A DNA stretch of 25,979 nucleotides from Hormiphora californensis (taxonomy: Eukaryota; Ctenophora; Tentaculata; Cydippida; Pleurobrachiidae), in assembly GCA_020137815.1 (NCBI GenBank), contig WFME01000020.1, positions 1 through 25,979 of the forward strand. Reading direction: 5' to 3'. Below the pieces are notes generated by a model. It was not told where the DNA came from and did no database searches. It saw only the letters and a program-made list of their open reading frames with translations. The translations under genes were made by a program, and so were the position numbers. This document shows positions 8,951 to 18,582 of this stretch, piece by piece. Within the stretch, counting starts at the first letter, position 1, and each line of letters starts with the position of its first letter.

Positions 8951-9197
8951 TAAGGATCGTGCTTGAACTAAAAGACTTGACAAAGTTTCTAAATCTTTTA
9001 ACGTATTTCTAGCCACGCACAGTATTAAATACAGAACACCACATTCTCTCTATCTCTCTCGGCTCTCTTTGTATATCTATCAATCTATCTCTCTCTTGTT
9101 CCTTTTTCACCGGAAAAGGGACATTTTAAAAGATGGAACAAATCTGTACCGTACCCGGGGGGACGCATATATGTTATGTCTTTGAAGTATTAGGCCT

Positions 9198-9221
9198 TCG
9201 AAAGAGAGAGAGGAGAGAGAG

Positions 9222-9255
<34 letters not shown>

Positions 9256-9258
9256 AAA
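9198..9258. repeat. GA microsatellite next to a CCP-like exon
   Basis: Interrupted (GA)n. It lies immediately 3' (on the - strand) of the CCP-like exon candidate, where a normal splice donor would be expected. Confidence 0.85.
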
Positions 9259-9285
9259 GGGAGGGTAAGGTGCTCCTGGCCAGAC

Positions 9286-9362
9286 CATATTCCTTGGAAC
9301 ACTCCTCCCTGACACGTAGAGACCTCGGACATAGTCACATTCCTTCCAGATCCCGACAACCG
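9286..9362 (-). CDS. Candidate exon, second half of a third CCP module
   Basis: After acceptor ctatcttttcag one frame encodes GSGRNVTMSEVSTCQGGVFQ followed by GIWSG. The Cys-Gln, Gly and Trp spacing matches the carboxyl half of a CCP/sushi module. The best available donor is weak (ATG|gtctgg), and the phase does not connect directly to the preceding confirmed exon (which ends in phase 1). The exon with the first half of this module is therefore missing from my model. The microsatellite just downstream may have disrupted it. Confidence 0.4.
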
Positions 9363-9545
9363 CTGAAAAGATAGAATATTTTTTGATATTAGTTTAGATA
9401 AGAGTTTGCATATGCTCGCTCCATGAAGGTGTTCCTTCATCTCAGAGAAATTTTTTGGAAGGTTTTCTAAAATCCTACATCATCTGTTAAGTACACGTGC
9501 TAAAACTATCAATTATCAGCATGCATTTGAAGAAATGTAACTCAC

Positions 9546-11349
9546 GTGCACAAGTAATGATAGAAGCCCGGTCAGTTACCCATGCCCCGTCCTTACACTC
9601 AATCTGAAACGAATAAATACTACCCAATAATTGACATTATAAAAAGTCTACAATTGCCCGGAATTTCAAACTGTGTGATGTTTTAACCCTATACGACAAT
9701 CATGAATCAATATAGGCAGAGCGTGCATGTTACCTTGGCCAGCCCAGAGTCGTCATAAGCCCTCACATAACCAGAACCACAGGACACATTGTAGGAACCT
9801 AAACGAACGATTAAAAACAGAAATCAGTAGACTTAATTACTAACAAGTAAAACAAGGAAGTTTTAGTTCAACTTAATTACTAGTAAGTTTAGTAAGTTGT
9901 AACTTTAGTAAGTAGTAAATCTAATTATTTATTGTTAACCTGCCGGGACTGGTGGCCCATTACCATTCCTTGTGTCAGGGTAAGGGTTATTAACTGAGGT
10001 TATATTGTACGCTGACCCATAGTCAACCACGGAGCATCCTGAAGTACACCTAGATAGGAGAGAGTGTTGTTATTGCTAATTGCGACTGGTACGGGCCCCC
10101 GTAATCCGCTGCCTTAGGCAGCGGATTACGGGGCCCGTACAGTCGCCCGTACATTTGCTTTGCGCATTACGTTTACCACACTTTCCACCACAACGAACAC
10201 ATGCGCGTGACACGCATGTACCTTATTTGTGGTGAAAGTGCGATGAAACGTAATGCGCAAAGCAAATGTACGGGCGACTGGTACGGGCGATCTATACGGG
10301 CGATCTATTCGAGCCCCCGTAATCCCCCGTGTAATTGTTGTCAAGGAGACGGTGGATAACAGGAACCGACCGAATCAGGTAATACTGGTCTCTGATTGGC
10401 TGATAACCAGTCTCGTGACCTAAATAACGAGTTCTGATTGGTTGTTTACTTGTTTCGGTCGGTTCCTGGGATATAATAGTCCGGTAAAATGACGGAAAAT
10501 ATATTGACATAATCGCGTTCTCAATTGTACAACTTGTTTTCACCGATTTGAGATCCACTTACCAGGTTGTGATATCACTGCCGAATATGGGTGGATCTAA
10601 TTCACCCTTCTTTGTACACGTGACCGCTACGTCCCTGATCAAATATAAATTTAACTTGAGCCAATTGTATTCTAAAAAGCTTATAATTAAATTAAATGAT
10701 CTGCTGGCCTCTAACGGTTGAGTGGTACCCTTTACTCAACAAATTATTCACTGATCAAGCAATAAATAGCTTATAGCCCACCTGTTTATGTTATACTCAA
10801 CATTGTCAGATCCCACTATCCCACAATATTATGTTGAATTGGGTGTAACCTGCCCTTTGACATGATACTGTCACAAGACACGTATACCAGCTGAATGTGA
10901 GGTGGGGATTTAGAACCGTAGTTGGTATAAATTATAAAACGCAGGTATACATGAAATGAATGCGGGATGAGAATTTTTTGAAACCATTTACATATACAAG
11001 AATCTCCTCCAAGTTAATTAATTTACCGAAAATGATTTTTCACCCGTATTTGAAGATTCTGTTGTGGCGATATGTTTTGCAGGTTTGATTGTCACTTCGT
11101 CTGTCCAGGCGTTAGGAAGGGGACAATACAGGGTGGTATTTGTTTTGTCATCAAATGTATCTCCCAGGCATGGACCTGGATTGATCAATGAAACAGATTC
11201 ACGAAATTTAAAAATCAAAAACAATTTAGTTTCACGATGAAATTGAAAAATATAAACACACGTTCTTTACATATTTTACTATTATATTTTACTTACTATA
11301 CATATACACACTTACCTACCAAAATCAACAAAATCAAAACAAGTGTCAT
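9546..11349 (-). CDS. Amino-terminal part of a CCP/sushi-type receptor or secreted protein
   Basis: Seven exons: 11349-11316, 11175-11027, 10890-10850, 10634-10563, 10049-9940, 9798-9734, 9603-9546. All have GT/AG borders and every junction phase agrees (1,0,2,2,1,0,1). The start codon opens a signal peptide (MTLVLILLILV). Two Cys-rich modules follow. In the first, VYVSC and DVAVTC lead to ITTWC. In the second, SGCSVVDYGSAYN, SYNVSCGSGY, LAKIECKDGAW and ASIITC give the four-Cys plus Trp pattern of CCP domains. CCP modules are extracellular and bind proteins or glycans. The last exon ends in phase 1, so more exons follow. The Glu/Pro, UPA-like and death-domain-like exons further along the same strand are plausible cytoplasmic parts, but the link is inferred. 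Confidence 0.8.
10083..10145. repeat. Foldback hairpin 1 in receptor intron 4
   Basis: CGACTG-GTACGGGCCC... folds on itself around gccttaggc with a single one-base bulge. It lies between receptor exons 10563-10634 and 9940-10049. Confidence 0.85.
10142..10278. mobile_element. Foldback hairpin 2 in receptor intron 4
   Basis: The arms start GTCGCCCGTACATTTGC and end with its complement gcaaatgtacgggcgac. The arms are about 50 bp, with a smaller inner hairpin catgcg...cgcatg. The outer word (cgactggtacgggc) is shared with hairpin 1, so the two probably form one composite foldback insertion (about 10083-10315), ending with acgggcgatctat twice. Confidence 0.8.
10360..10468. mobile_element. hAT-like MITE, copy 1
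   Basis: 109 bp with exact 15-bp inverted termini CAGGAACCGACCGAA / TTCGGTCGGTTCCTG. A second copy of the same length is at 23027-23135, with a handful of differences. The target duplication is unclear here (gtggataa against ggatataa). Non-autonomous; it sits in the receptor's fourth intron. Confidence 0.85.
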
Positions 11350-11351
11350 AA

Positions 11352-11365
11352 AAAGCTCTATATAA
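11352..11365 (-). promoter_or_regulatory. Possible TATA-like element before the receptor start codon
   Basis: CTTATATAGAGC on the - strand lies only about 5 to 15 bases upstream of the ATG at 11349. That is too close for a standard TATA box unless the leader is tiny, so it may simply be AT-rich leader. Confidence 0.2.
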
Positions 11366-11554
11366 GCACTGTCTGCAAAACGTACTGTCTGCTAAGTTTG
11401 TGGCTGCTGTCTACCTTACTGGAGACTTTTCCTGCTGCAGACAATAGCATTAAAAGTTATAATTGATCAGTTCCCGATTTACTACCAGCTGATCGATGAT
11501 CTGCTCCGGGATACTGATCGGGAGAAAACTGGAAGAAGTAGCACGGGGTGAATC

Positions 11555-12100
11555 ATTTTTTAGTTCAGGGCTCAGTTTCAGTGTAGATCAATGTTCAGGG
11601 CTCAGTTTCAGTGTAAATTACATGTTCAGGGCTCAGTGCAAGTGTAAATCAATGTTCAGGGCTCAGTTTCAGTGTAAATTACATGTTCAGGGCTCAGTTT
11701 CAGTGTAAATTACATGTTCAGGGCTCAGTTTCAGTGTAAATCAATGTTCAGGGCTCAGTTTCAGTGTAAATCATTGTTCAGGGCTCAGTTTCAGTGTAAA
11801 TCAATGTTCAGGGCTCAGTTTCAGTGTAAATCAATGTTCAGGGCTCAGTTTCAGTGTAGATCAATGTTCAGGGCTCATTTTCAGTGTAAATTACATGTTC
11901 AGGGCTCAGTTTCAGTGTAGATCAATGTTCAGGGCTCAGTCTCAGTGTAAATCAATGTTCAGGGCTCAGTTTCAGTGTAAATTACATGTTCAGGGCTCAG
12001 TTTCAGTGTAGATCAATGTTCAGGGCTCAGTTTCAGTGTAGATCAATGTTCAGGGCTCAGTTTCAGTGTAAATAAATGTTCAGGGCTCAGTGTAAATTTC
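11555..12100 (+). repeat. 30/31-bp minisatellite, about 18 units
   Basis: Tandem copies of ATGTTCAGGGCTCAGTTTCAG plus a variable tail: GTGTAAATCA or GTGTAGATCA (30 bp) or GTGTAAATTAC (31 bp). Variant tails are interspersed, pointing to unequal exchange or conversion among units. The array lies between the GPCR exon and the receptor start, upstream of the latter. The 30-bp units keep one frame open (repeating MFRAQFQCKS), but the 31-bp units shift it, so a protein is unlikely. Confidence 0.95.
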
Positions 12101-12102
12101 AA

Positions 12103-12318
12103 TTATATTCGGGAACTGGCAACATAGTTATTTGAACTCTCCCCTGCTCCACCACCAGCTGCAGTAGCACTGGTAGACTTGGTAGCATTCCCTGATACCA
12201 CAGTGATATGATGATCTGCTGTCACCACTCTCCTCAACCTTCCAAAGTACTGCTCCTTCATAAATCTCCTCAACTCTGTCATTCTCACCAGATATATCAC
12301 GGGATTAGCGGCGCTGTT
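12103..12318 (-). CDS. Last exon of a rhodopsin-like (class A) GPCR, orphaned
   Basis: After acceptor tttctatag the frame begins NSAANPVIYLVRM. It contains the NPxxY motif at the end of transmembrane helix 7, followed by an amphipathic helix-8-like TELRRFMKEQYFGRLRRV. A hydrophilic tail with a Gly/Ala/Ser/Thr-rich part then runs to the stop TAA at 12103-12105, about 71 codons in all. Such receptors couple to G proteins at the plasma membrane. The rest of the receptor should lie upstream (higher coordinates), but that space is LINE and foldback DNA. The gene is therefore either split by a very long intron full of transposons or a remnant. The frame itself is intact. Confidence 0.75.
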   Translation of the reverse strand, partial: NSAANPVIYLVRMTELRRFMKEQYFGRLRRVVTADHHITVVSGNATKSTSATAAGGGAGESSNNYVASSRI

Positions 12319-12627
12319 CTATAGAAATAGACTGTCGAGCAACTGTGCACCTGCCCAATATCCCGGTTGGCTCCTATTGACGGAGTGTCAATATCGACGG
12401 AGCGCTTACACCTCAAAATACTCTAAAAATTCACACACAGACAGTTCTCACACACTACGGACAAACAGACTAATACAGTATATTTTTAATAGAATAAACA
12501 AAATCTAATATGGCTACTATTAGATAATATATTGATTATTTCCCCCTCCCTAGCCAACCCCCCAAAATTCTTGTTTGTAAATGTCTTGTAATCAATTATG
12601 TGATTAGATTCGCGTCTCCGTATGTGT

Positions 12628-12935
12628 GCAAAAACTTTGTTAAAAATTAATACTAGTGGATATGCCAATGATTTGTGACATTTTTTCAAAACTATACCGT
12701 CTATATTATCTGGGCCAGTGGCCTTGGATGCATCTAATTTTCTTAATATATCTACAACTTCATCAAAGTGAAAAGTTTCGTTGTTAAAATCATTATCGTG
12801 GTTTCTATCAAAATCAATTGGTGTGCTATACGTACTGGCTTGTGTGAACTGTTTACAAAAAAAATCATTAAACATTTTGCATTTTTGTTGACTACTTTTT
12901 TCAGAGTTATCCTCGTAATGAACTATATCAGGGAC
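12628..12935 (-). mobile_element. LINE (non-LTR) fragment, linker and start of reverse transcriptase
   Basis: The - strand frame runs from VPDIVHYEDNSEKS through KCKMFNDFFCKQF and FDEVVDILRKLDASKATGP to SLAYPLVLIFNKVF. The N-x-F-F-x-x-x-F motif and the KATGPDxIxxxxLK motif mark the region just before and at the start of the reverse-transcriptase domain of jockey/CR1/L2-type elements. The frame is open across this stretch and loses similarity near 12628. Its upstream part continues at 15503-15560 beyond the foldback element. Confidence 0.8.
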
Positions 12936-13010
12936 TCTACTGCCGTTAACCTGTAAAAGGACGTAACTACACTTGTATTTCTAATGTATAAGGTCACGTG
13001 ACTGTAGTCT

Positions 13011-13259
13011 GCAGTTAGGTCTTTCTACATGAAATCCAACACACCTTCGTGATTTTCATGTAAAGGGACGTAACTGCAAGGTCACGTGATTGCTGTAGTC
13101 ACGTGACATTTCAGCAGTTAGGTCCTTCTACATGAAATCCAACACACCTCGAGATTTTCATGTAAAGGGACGTAACTGCAAGGTCACGTGACTGCAGTTA
13201 GGCCCTTTTACAAGAAAACCAGCATACCTTTCTGAATTTCGTGTAAAGGGACGTAACTG
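13011..13259. repeat. Three modular hairpins in the left arm of copy 1
   Basis: Units at about 13011-13077, 13114-13179 and 13194-13259 each run from GCAGTTAGGTC/GCCC... to ...GGGACGTAACTGC and fold as imperfect hairpins. They are separated by AAGGTCACGTGACTG-type palindromes carrying CACGTG. The same three-unit array recurs in the right arm and in both arms of copy 2. Confidence 0.85.
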
Positions 13260-13463
13260 TACACTCGATCCAATTAAATTCATAACACGAGGCTGTTATA
13301 TTTCACATTGAGTACCTTCACGGTTCACCTTATAAGAAAATGCCAAAGAATTGCTCGGGGAAAGACAGCTCAGGACTTGTTAGCGAGGAACAGCTAGCTG
13401 TAATGACGAAGAGAGATGAAGCGACCATATCACTCATTAATGAGTGATATGGTCGCTTCATCT

Positions 13464-13625
<162 letters not shown>

Positions 13626-13636
13626 ACAAAAAATGT

Positions 13637-13886
13637 ATTGTATTCACGCATGTAGGGGAAGGGGGGCAGGGTACGCCATGGCGCCAGTGCTTTTCAGGAA
13701 ATGGCGCCAGTACTAACCAAGATTAGACTTTTTATCCCAAAAACCGAAAAATTTTCTCGGGCTCCGCTATCGCTTCGCCCAATCTATACAAATTTGCAAT
13801 AGAAAAGTCGATGTATGTCATATCATGTGACGAAAAAATTTTGGCACCACCACTTTCAAAACTTCCCCTACATGCCTGATTGTATT
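13637..13886. mobile_element. hAT-like MITE nested in copy 1
   Basis: The element is 13645-13878 (234 bp) with termini CACGCATGTAGGGGAAG / CTTCCCCTACATGCCTG (16 of 17 match). It is flanked by the 8-bp duplication ATTGTATT (13637-13644 and 13879-13886). Copy 2 has this site once, uninterrupted, at 18830-18837 on the opposite strand. The 8-bp duplication and CA-starting termini fit the hAT superfamily; non-autonomous. Confidence 0.9.
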
Positions 13887-14133
13887 GATATTTGATAAAT
13901 GTGTACGAAACCAATGGTGACAATATTTGCAATGCTAAGTTCTCAGTAACCCCGGTATTATCTTCTTCTTCTATGAGCCAGTAAGGGGTGGGTGCAATGG
14001 AGCTCCCGTTCCCCGTCCTGGGTGATGTGATGTGTGTGTAGGAGCGGCTATATGTACCTATGTGAGGTGAAGTTTGCCATCCAGTTGAAACTGGTATTAT
14101 TATTGTAGGTACTTCAATTTCCCACCTCCCCAT
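13880..14133 (-). other. Conserved open frame in the core of the foldback element (copy 1)
   Basis: The frame starts MGRWEIEVPTIIIPVSTGW and stays open for about 85 codons before reading into the nested MITE. The same segment is present in copy 2 (+ strand, about 18583-18838) with a few replacements (TH to TY, DN to DD, LQIL to LEIF). I recognise no domain. It could be part of a captured gene or simply non-coding core that lacks stops. It is preceded on the same strand by a GA-rich stretch and a (G)CGCC-containing region. Confidence 0.4.
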
Positions 14134-14579
14134 GATACTCCCTCTCCCTGTCTTTCTCTCTCTTGGGTGTCACTTCTCTCAAAATTGTACCCTACTTGGC
14201 GCCAGGGGTGTAGGAATAGGGGTGGGGCGACCTTTTGTCCAGGTTCGCCCCCACGTCTAACTCAAAATCACTACATTGTATGTGACATCGAAGTAGTATA
14301 TCCAGATTACAGATAGAGCAACCCAATCACAATCGCTTCGCTCTCTTTTTTTACGTATTGGGCCCTCCCTACATTCACACAATCCGACTCAATTAGACGT
14401 ATTGAGCCTTGAGGTATTTCTATACCGACTCAATGGAAAAATTGAAGCCAGCTACTGCTTGCTTGTAATCCAACAGGGGTGCAGCTTTGAGAGGTAAGGT
14501 GGTATCCAAGAAGTATTTTAAAATTTAACAGTAGAATGAACATGGCTGGGAACTGGCGGGATTTTATATGGAGACATGT

Positions 14580-14602
14580 TGAGAGAGAGAGAAGAGAGAG
14601 AG

Positions 14603-14639
<37 letters not shown>

Positions 14640-14948
14640 GTTCACATCTCTGTTTCTGTCTCTGTCTCTGTCTCTGTCTCTGTTTCTGTCCTGTCTCAGC
14701 TCTGTCTCAGCTCCTGTCTCTGTCTCTCTGTCTCTCTCTCTCTGAGCTATCTCCATCTCAGAAGGAAGAGAGAGAGAGAGAGAGCAGAGACGACGTACTG
14801 AGAGAGGACGAGAGAGATGAGAGAGAGAGATAGAGAGAGAGAAGAGCGAGAGGATGAGAGGAAGGAGAGAGAGAGAGAGAGACGAGGAGAGAGCAGATTC
14901 ATCCACGAGAAGAGAGAGAGAGAGAGAGAGAGACAAGAGAGAGAAGAG

Positions 14949-14996
<48 letters not shown>

Positions 14997-15003
14997 TAGA
15001 GTG
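14580..15003. repeat. Interrupted GA / TCTCTG microsatellites in copy 1
   Basis: Blocks of (GA)n at about 14580-14635 and 14768-15000 flank a (TCTGTC)n-like section. The Ser/Leu and Arg/Glu open frames across it are low-complexity shadows. Confidence 0.9.
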
Positions 15004-15502
15004 GAGACATGAAGCAATTCATTATCACCTCATTTAAGCTAGCTGTTCCTCAGCTAAACAAGTCCTAAGCTGTCTTTCCCCGAGCAATTCTTTGGCATTT
15101 TCTTACAAGGTGAACCGTGAAGGTACTCAATGTGAAATATAACAGCCTCGTGTTATGAATTTAATTGGATCGAGTGTACAGTTACGTCCCTTTACACGAA
15201 AATCAGAAAGGTATGCTGGTTTTCTTGTAAAAGGGCCTAACTGCAGTCACGTGACCTTGCAGTTACGTCCCTTTACATGAAAATCTCGAGGTGTGTTGGA
15301 TTTCATGTAGAAAGACCTAACTGCTGAAATGTCACGTGACTACAGCCATCACGTGACCTTGCAGTTACGTCCCTTTACAAGAAAATCACGAAGGTGTGTT
15401 GGATTTCATGTAGAAGGACCTAACTGCAGAGTGCAGTCACGTGACCTTATACATTAGAAATACAAGTGTAGTTACGTCCTTTTACAGGTTAACGGCAGTC
15501 TA

Positions 15503-15600
15503 GTGCTGCTAGTTTTTGATTTCACATGTTTAAAAAACTTTTTGGAAATTGCAGCTGTAGAGGCAGACTCATCAATGGAGAGAGTTCTAGAAAAGATGGT
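15503..15600 (-). mobile_element. Upstream half of the LINE split by copy 1
   Basis: Reading on the - strand toward the insertion site gives FFKHVKSKTSSTR, which continues directly into VPDIVHYEDN on the other side of the foldback element. The F-x-K-H/Y-V-x-S-K pattern is usual in the linker between endonuclease and reverse transcriptase in jockey/CR1-like LINEs. The upstream limit of the LINE is not clear. Confidence 0.7.
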
Positions 15601-15879
15601 GGTTCTTTCTCCTAAGCACGATTTGCGTACTCTGCCTCATACATAGTAACTACCGTGTGATCAAGATCTTGTCGGTTTACGAGTCGGGAGACCTGGCAAG
15701 AAAAAACTTGGCATTGCGGTGAGAGACATTTGAGGAGATCGAAGTGGTTTACTTTGGATCGTCATACAGTCTACAGGAAAAGAAAAACCCCGGGGTTACG
15801 GGGGGAAAAAACGAAAAAAGAAAAAAAAAGGGTGAGGTAAAATAGTCATTTTATTCAGGGTCAAAACATTTTCAGGGTT
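15601..15879. other. No gene recognised before the gap
   Basis: Sequence ending in A-rich and G-rich patches (15775-15835) just before the N run. It may be the older part of the LINE; no motif can be claimed. Confidence 0.35.
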
Positions 15880-15979
15880 NNNNNNNNNNNNNNNNNNNNN
15901 NNNNNNNNNNNNNNNNNNNNNNNNNNNNNNNNNNNNNNNNNNNNNNNNNNNNNNNNNNNNNNNNNNNNNNNNNNNNNNN
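15880..15979. other. Assembly gap (100 N)
   Basis: Exactly 100 N, the usual placeholder for a gap of unknown size. Relations across it, such as distances and the order of the two foldback copies, depend on scaffolding. Confidence 1.
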
Positions 15980-16044
15980 ATAAAAGATCAAAGCAGCTAT
16001 ATATTAAAACAACTCAGGGTAATATACATCATGAACTAATCCAG

Positions 16045-16168
16045 CTTAACTACGGAACTACCTGAAAAACCTCCGTGGTACGTTCTAACACATATGTGGG
16101 CCAACTTCCCTAGTTCCCTATATCCACATGATTTGGCCAAGGCCATAGCCGCAGCATATGAACTCAGG
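16045..16168 (+). CDS. Candidate isolated exon, unknown gene
   Basis: Between an acceptor-like ctaatccag and donor AGG|gtacgc there is an uninterrupted frame of 41 codons. It includes LPEKPPWYVLTHMW and LYPHDLAKAIAAAYELR. Residue composition is protein-like (Trp, Pro, amphipathic helix at the end) and unlike the surrounding repeats. It starts 65 bases after the scaffold gap, so its neighbours may be missing. I do not recognise it. Confidence 0.35.
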
Positions 16169-16721
16169 GTACGCCCCTACTATAATAGTAGTACTAGGCA
16201 ATCATCGTGGTAAGCTGTTTCTAACACTCTTCCAATCAATCATTACAGAGCAATTCTTACAAAAAAGTTTGGGTACTTTTGTGTTTGGCCCGTGTGCGAC
16301 AGCACTCGTGCTGCGCGGGTAAGTTCGGGTAAGTTAACCCTCATATCACGCATCTTTTGATACAAAGTACTCGAGTACTTGTGGTTAACATACCCGGGTT
16401 CTTTTTTTGTAAGTTGGTCTCTGCAAAACACACAGCTTTTAAGCAAAGACAATTGGTGTAAAGGGGCGATTTCTTTTTTCCTTCTCCTGTATTATAATGC
16501 ACCTCTGATCTCTCTCTCCCTCTCTCTCTCTATCCTGCTTTCTCTCTATAATATCTCTATCTCCCTCTCTTTTCCTCTTTCGCTCCTTATTTTGCTCTCC
16601 TTTTTACATACATCATGGCAGGAAGTGGCCAATTTTCATGGCTCAATGGGGACAATGGTATTGACATGAACAGCTACTACTACTAGTACTTCTACTTCTA
16701 GTACAATTCTAGTAGTAGTAG
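16169..16721. repeat. No gene; CT-rich tract and CTA/TAG repeats
   Basis: A CT-rich stretch lies at about 16505-16600 and short tac/tag triplet runs at 16672-16725 form an imperfect hairpin. No supportable gene. Confidence 0.6.
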
Positions 16722-17207
16722 TACACTGCCGTTAACCTGTAAAAGGACGTAACTACACTTGTATTTCTAATGTATAAGGTCACGTGACTGCACTCTGCAG
16801 TTAGGTCTTTCTACATGAAATCCAGCACACCTTCGTGATTTTCATGTAAAGGGACGTAACTGCAAGGTCACGTGATTGCTGTAGTCACGTGACATTTCAG
16901 CAGTTAGGTCTTTCTACATGAAATCCAACACACCTCGAGATTTTCATGTAAAGGGACGTAACTGCAAGGTCACGTGACTGCAGTTAGGCCCTTTTACAAG
17001 AAAACCAGCATACCTTTCTGATTTTCGTGTAAAGGGACGTAACTGTACACTGGGTCAATTACAAGGCTGTTATGTTTCACATTGAGTACCTTCACGGTTC
17101 ACCTTCTAAGAAAATTCCAAAGAATTTATCGGGGAAAGACAGCTTAGGACAGGTAAATGATAGCGAGGAACAGCTAGCTTAAATGAGTGATATGATTGCT
17201 TCATGTC

Positions 17208-17560
<353 letters not shown>

Positions 17561-17639
17561 ATGTCTCCATATATAATCCCGCCAGTTCCCAGCCATGTTC
17601 ATTCTACTGTTAAATTTTAAAATACTTCTTGGATACCAC

Positions 17640-18234
17640 CTTACCTCTTTGGTAATGAAATTCCCCCTCTGCGCTAGCTCACGGAGGGGTAATAATATCG
17701 CTTGTACGGCGGGAAAAAAATTCCTGTGTCCAAACTACAAAACAGAAAGTTCTAATTTTTTGAACATACCGAGGAAATTGTCTGAGCTACCATTACATAC
17801 CGGAATTTTTCGATATTTTGGCCATTAACACTGTTTTTGTTTTTGGAAAACTATGAAGATGCTGGAATTTGGCTACAAAAAGCTTCAGAAATGTGCAAAA
17901 TGCCATTCCAAAGGTATTAGAGGTGGATTCATTGATAACTAAGCTATAGTCGAGTCAGAATAAATTCCACAAGATTGGAATTTTATGCCCATATAAGGAG
18001 TTATGCGACACACCTCTGTTGTTAAACATGTGGTGGAATCGCTACCGGTCGTTACTTTCTGTAGAATTCAGGTCCTGGTTACTATACAAACTAGTACCAT
18101 ACGTTTTAGATAGGTTTTAGACAACTTTTCGATAACTTTTCATGAGAAGGTCCTGTAAATTTTCATTTTTAGGTAGGCGGTATTGTCACCCCTATATGCA
18201 ATAATAGGGGTGACTTCGTAACCAACTTACCTCT
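17640..18234. mobile_element. TTGG...CCAA element nested in copy 2, 9-bp target duplication
   Basis: The element is 17649-18225 (577 bp), flanked by CTTACCTCT (17640-17648, 18226-18234). The ends TTGGTAATGAAATTCCCC and the complement of GGGGTGACTTCGTAACCAA are imperfect inverted repeats. Copy 1 retains the site once, uninterrupted (14490-14498, opposite strand). A 9-bp duplication suggests a Mutator-like element, but no transposase is present. The element at 19733-20365 shares the TTGGT terminus and duplication length. Confidence 0.85.
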
Positions 18235-18582
18235 CAAAGCTGCACCCCTGTTGGATTACAAGCTAGCTGGCTTCAATTTTTCCATTGAGTCGGTATAGAA
18301 ATACCTCAATACGTCTAATTGAGTCGGATTGTGTGAATGTAGGGAGGGCCCAATACGTAAAAAAAGAGAGCGAAGCGATTGTGATTGGGTTGCTCTATCT
18401 GTAATCTGGATTTACTTCGATATACGATGTCACATACAATGTAGTGATTTTGAGTTAGACGTGGGGGCGAACCTGGACAAAAGTGGTCGCCCCACCCCTA
18501 TTCCTACACCCCTGGCGCCAAGTAGGGTACAATTTTGAGAGAAGTGGCACCCAAGAGAGAGAAAGACAGGGAGAGGGAGTAT

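Noticed and set aside
10126-10558. Minus-strand frames of 72 and 88 codons between receptor exons
   Set aside because: They cover foldback hairpins and a MITE within an intron.
11496-11920. Two frames encoding MFRAQFQCKS repeats, and the array as a possible CRISPR
   Set aside because: They are products of a 30/31-bp minisatellite whose 31-bp units break the frame. There are no unique spacers between repeats and no prokaryotic context.
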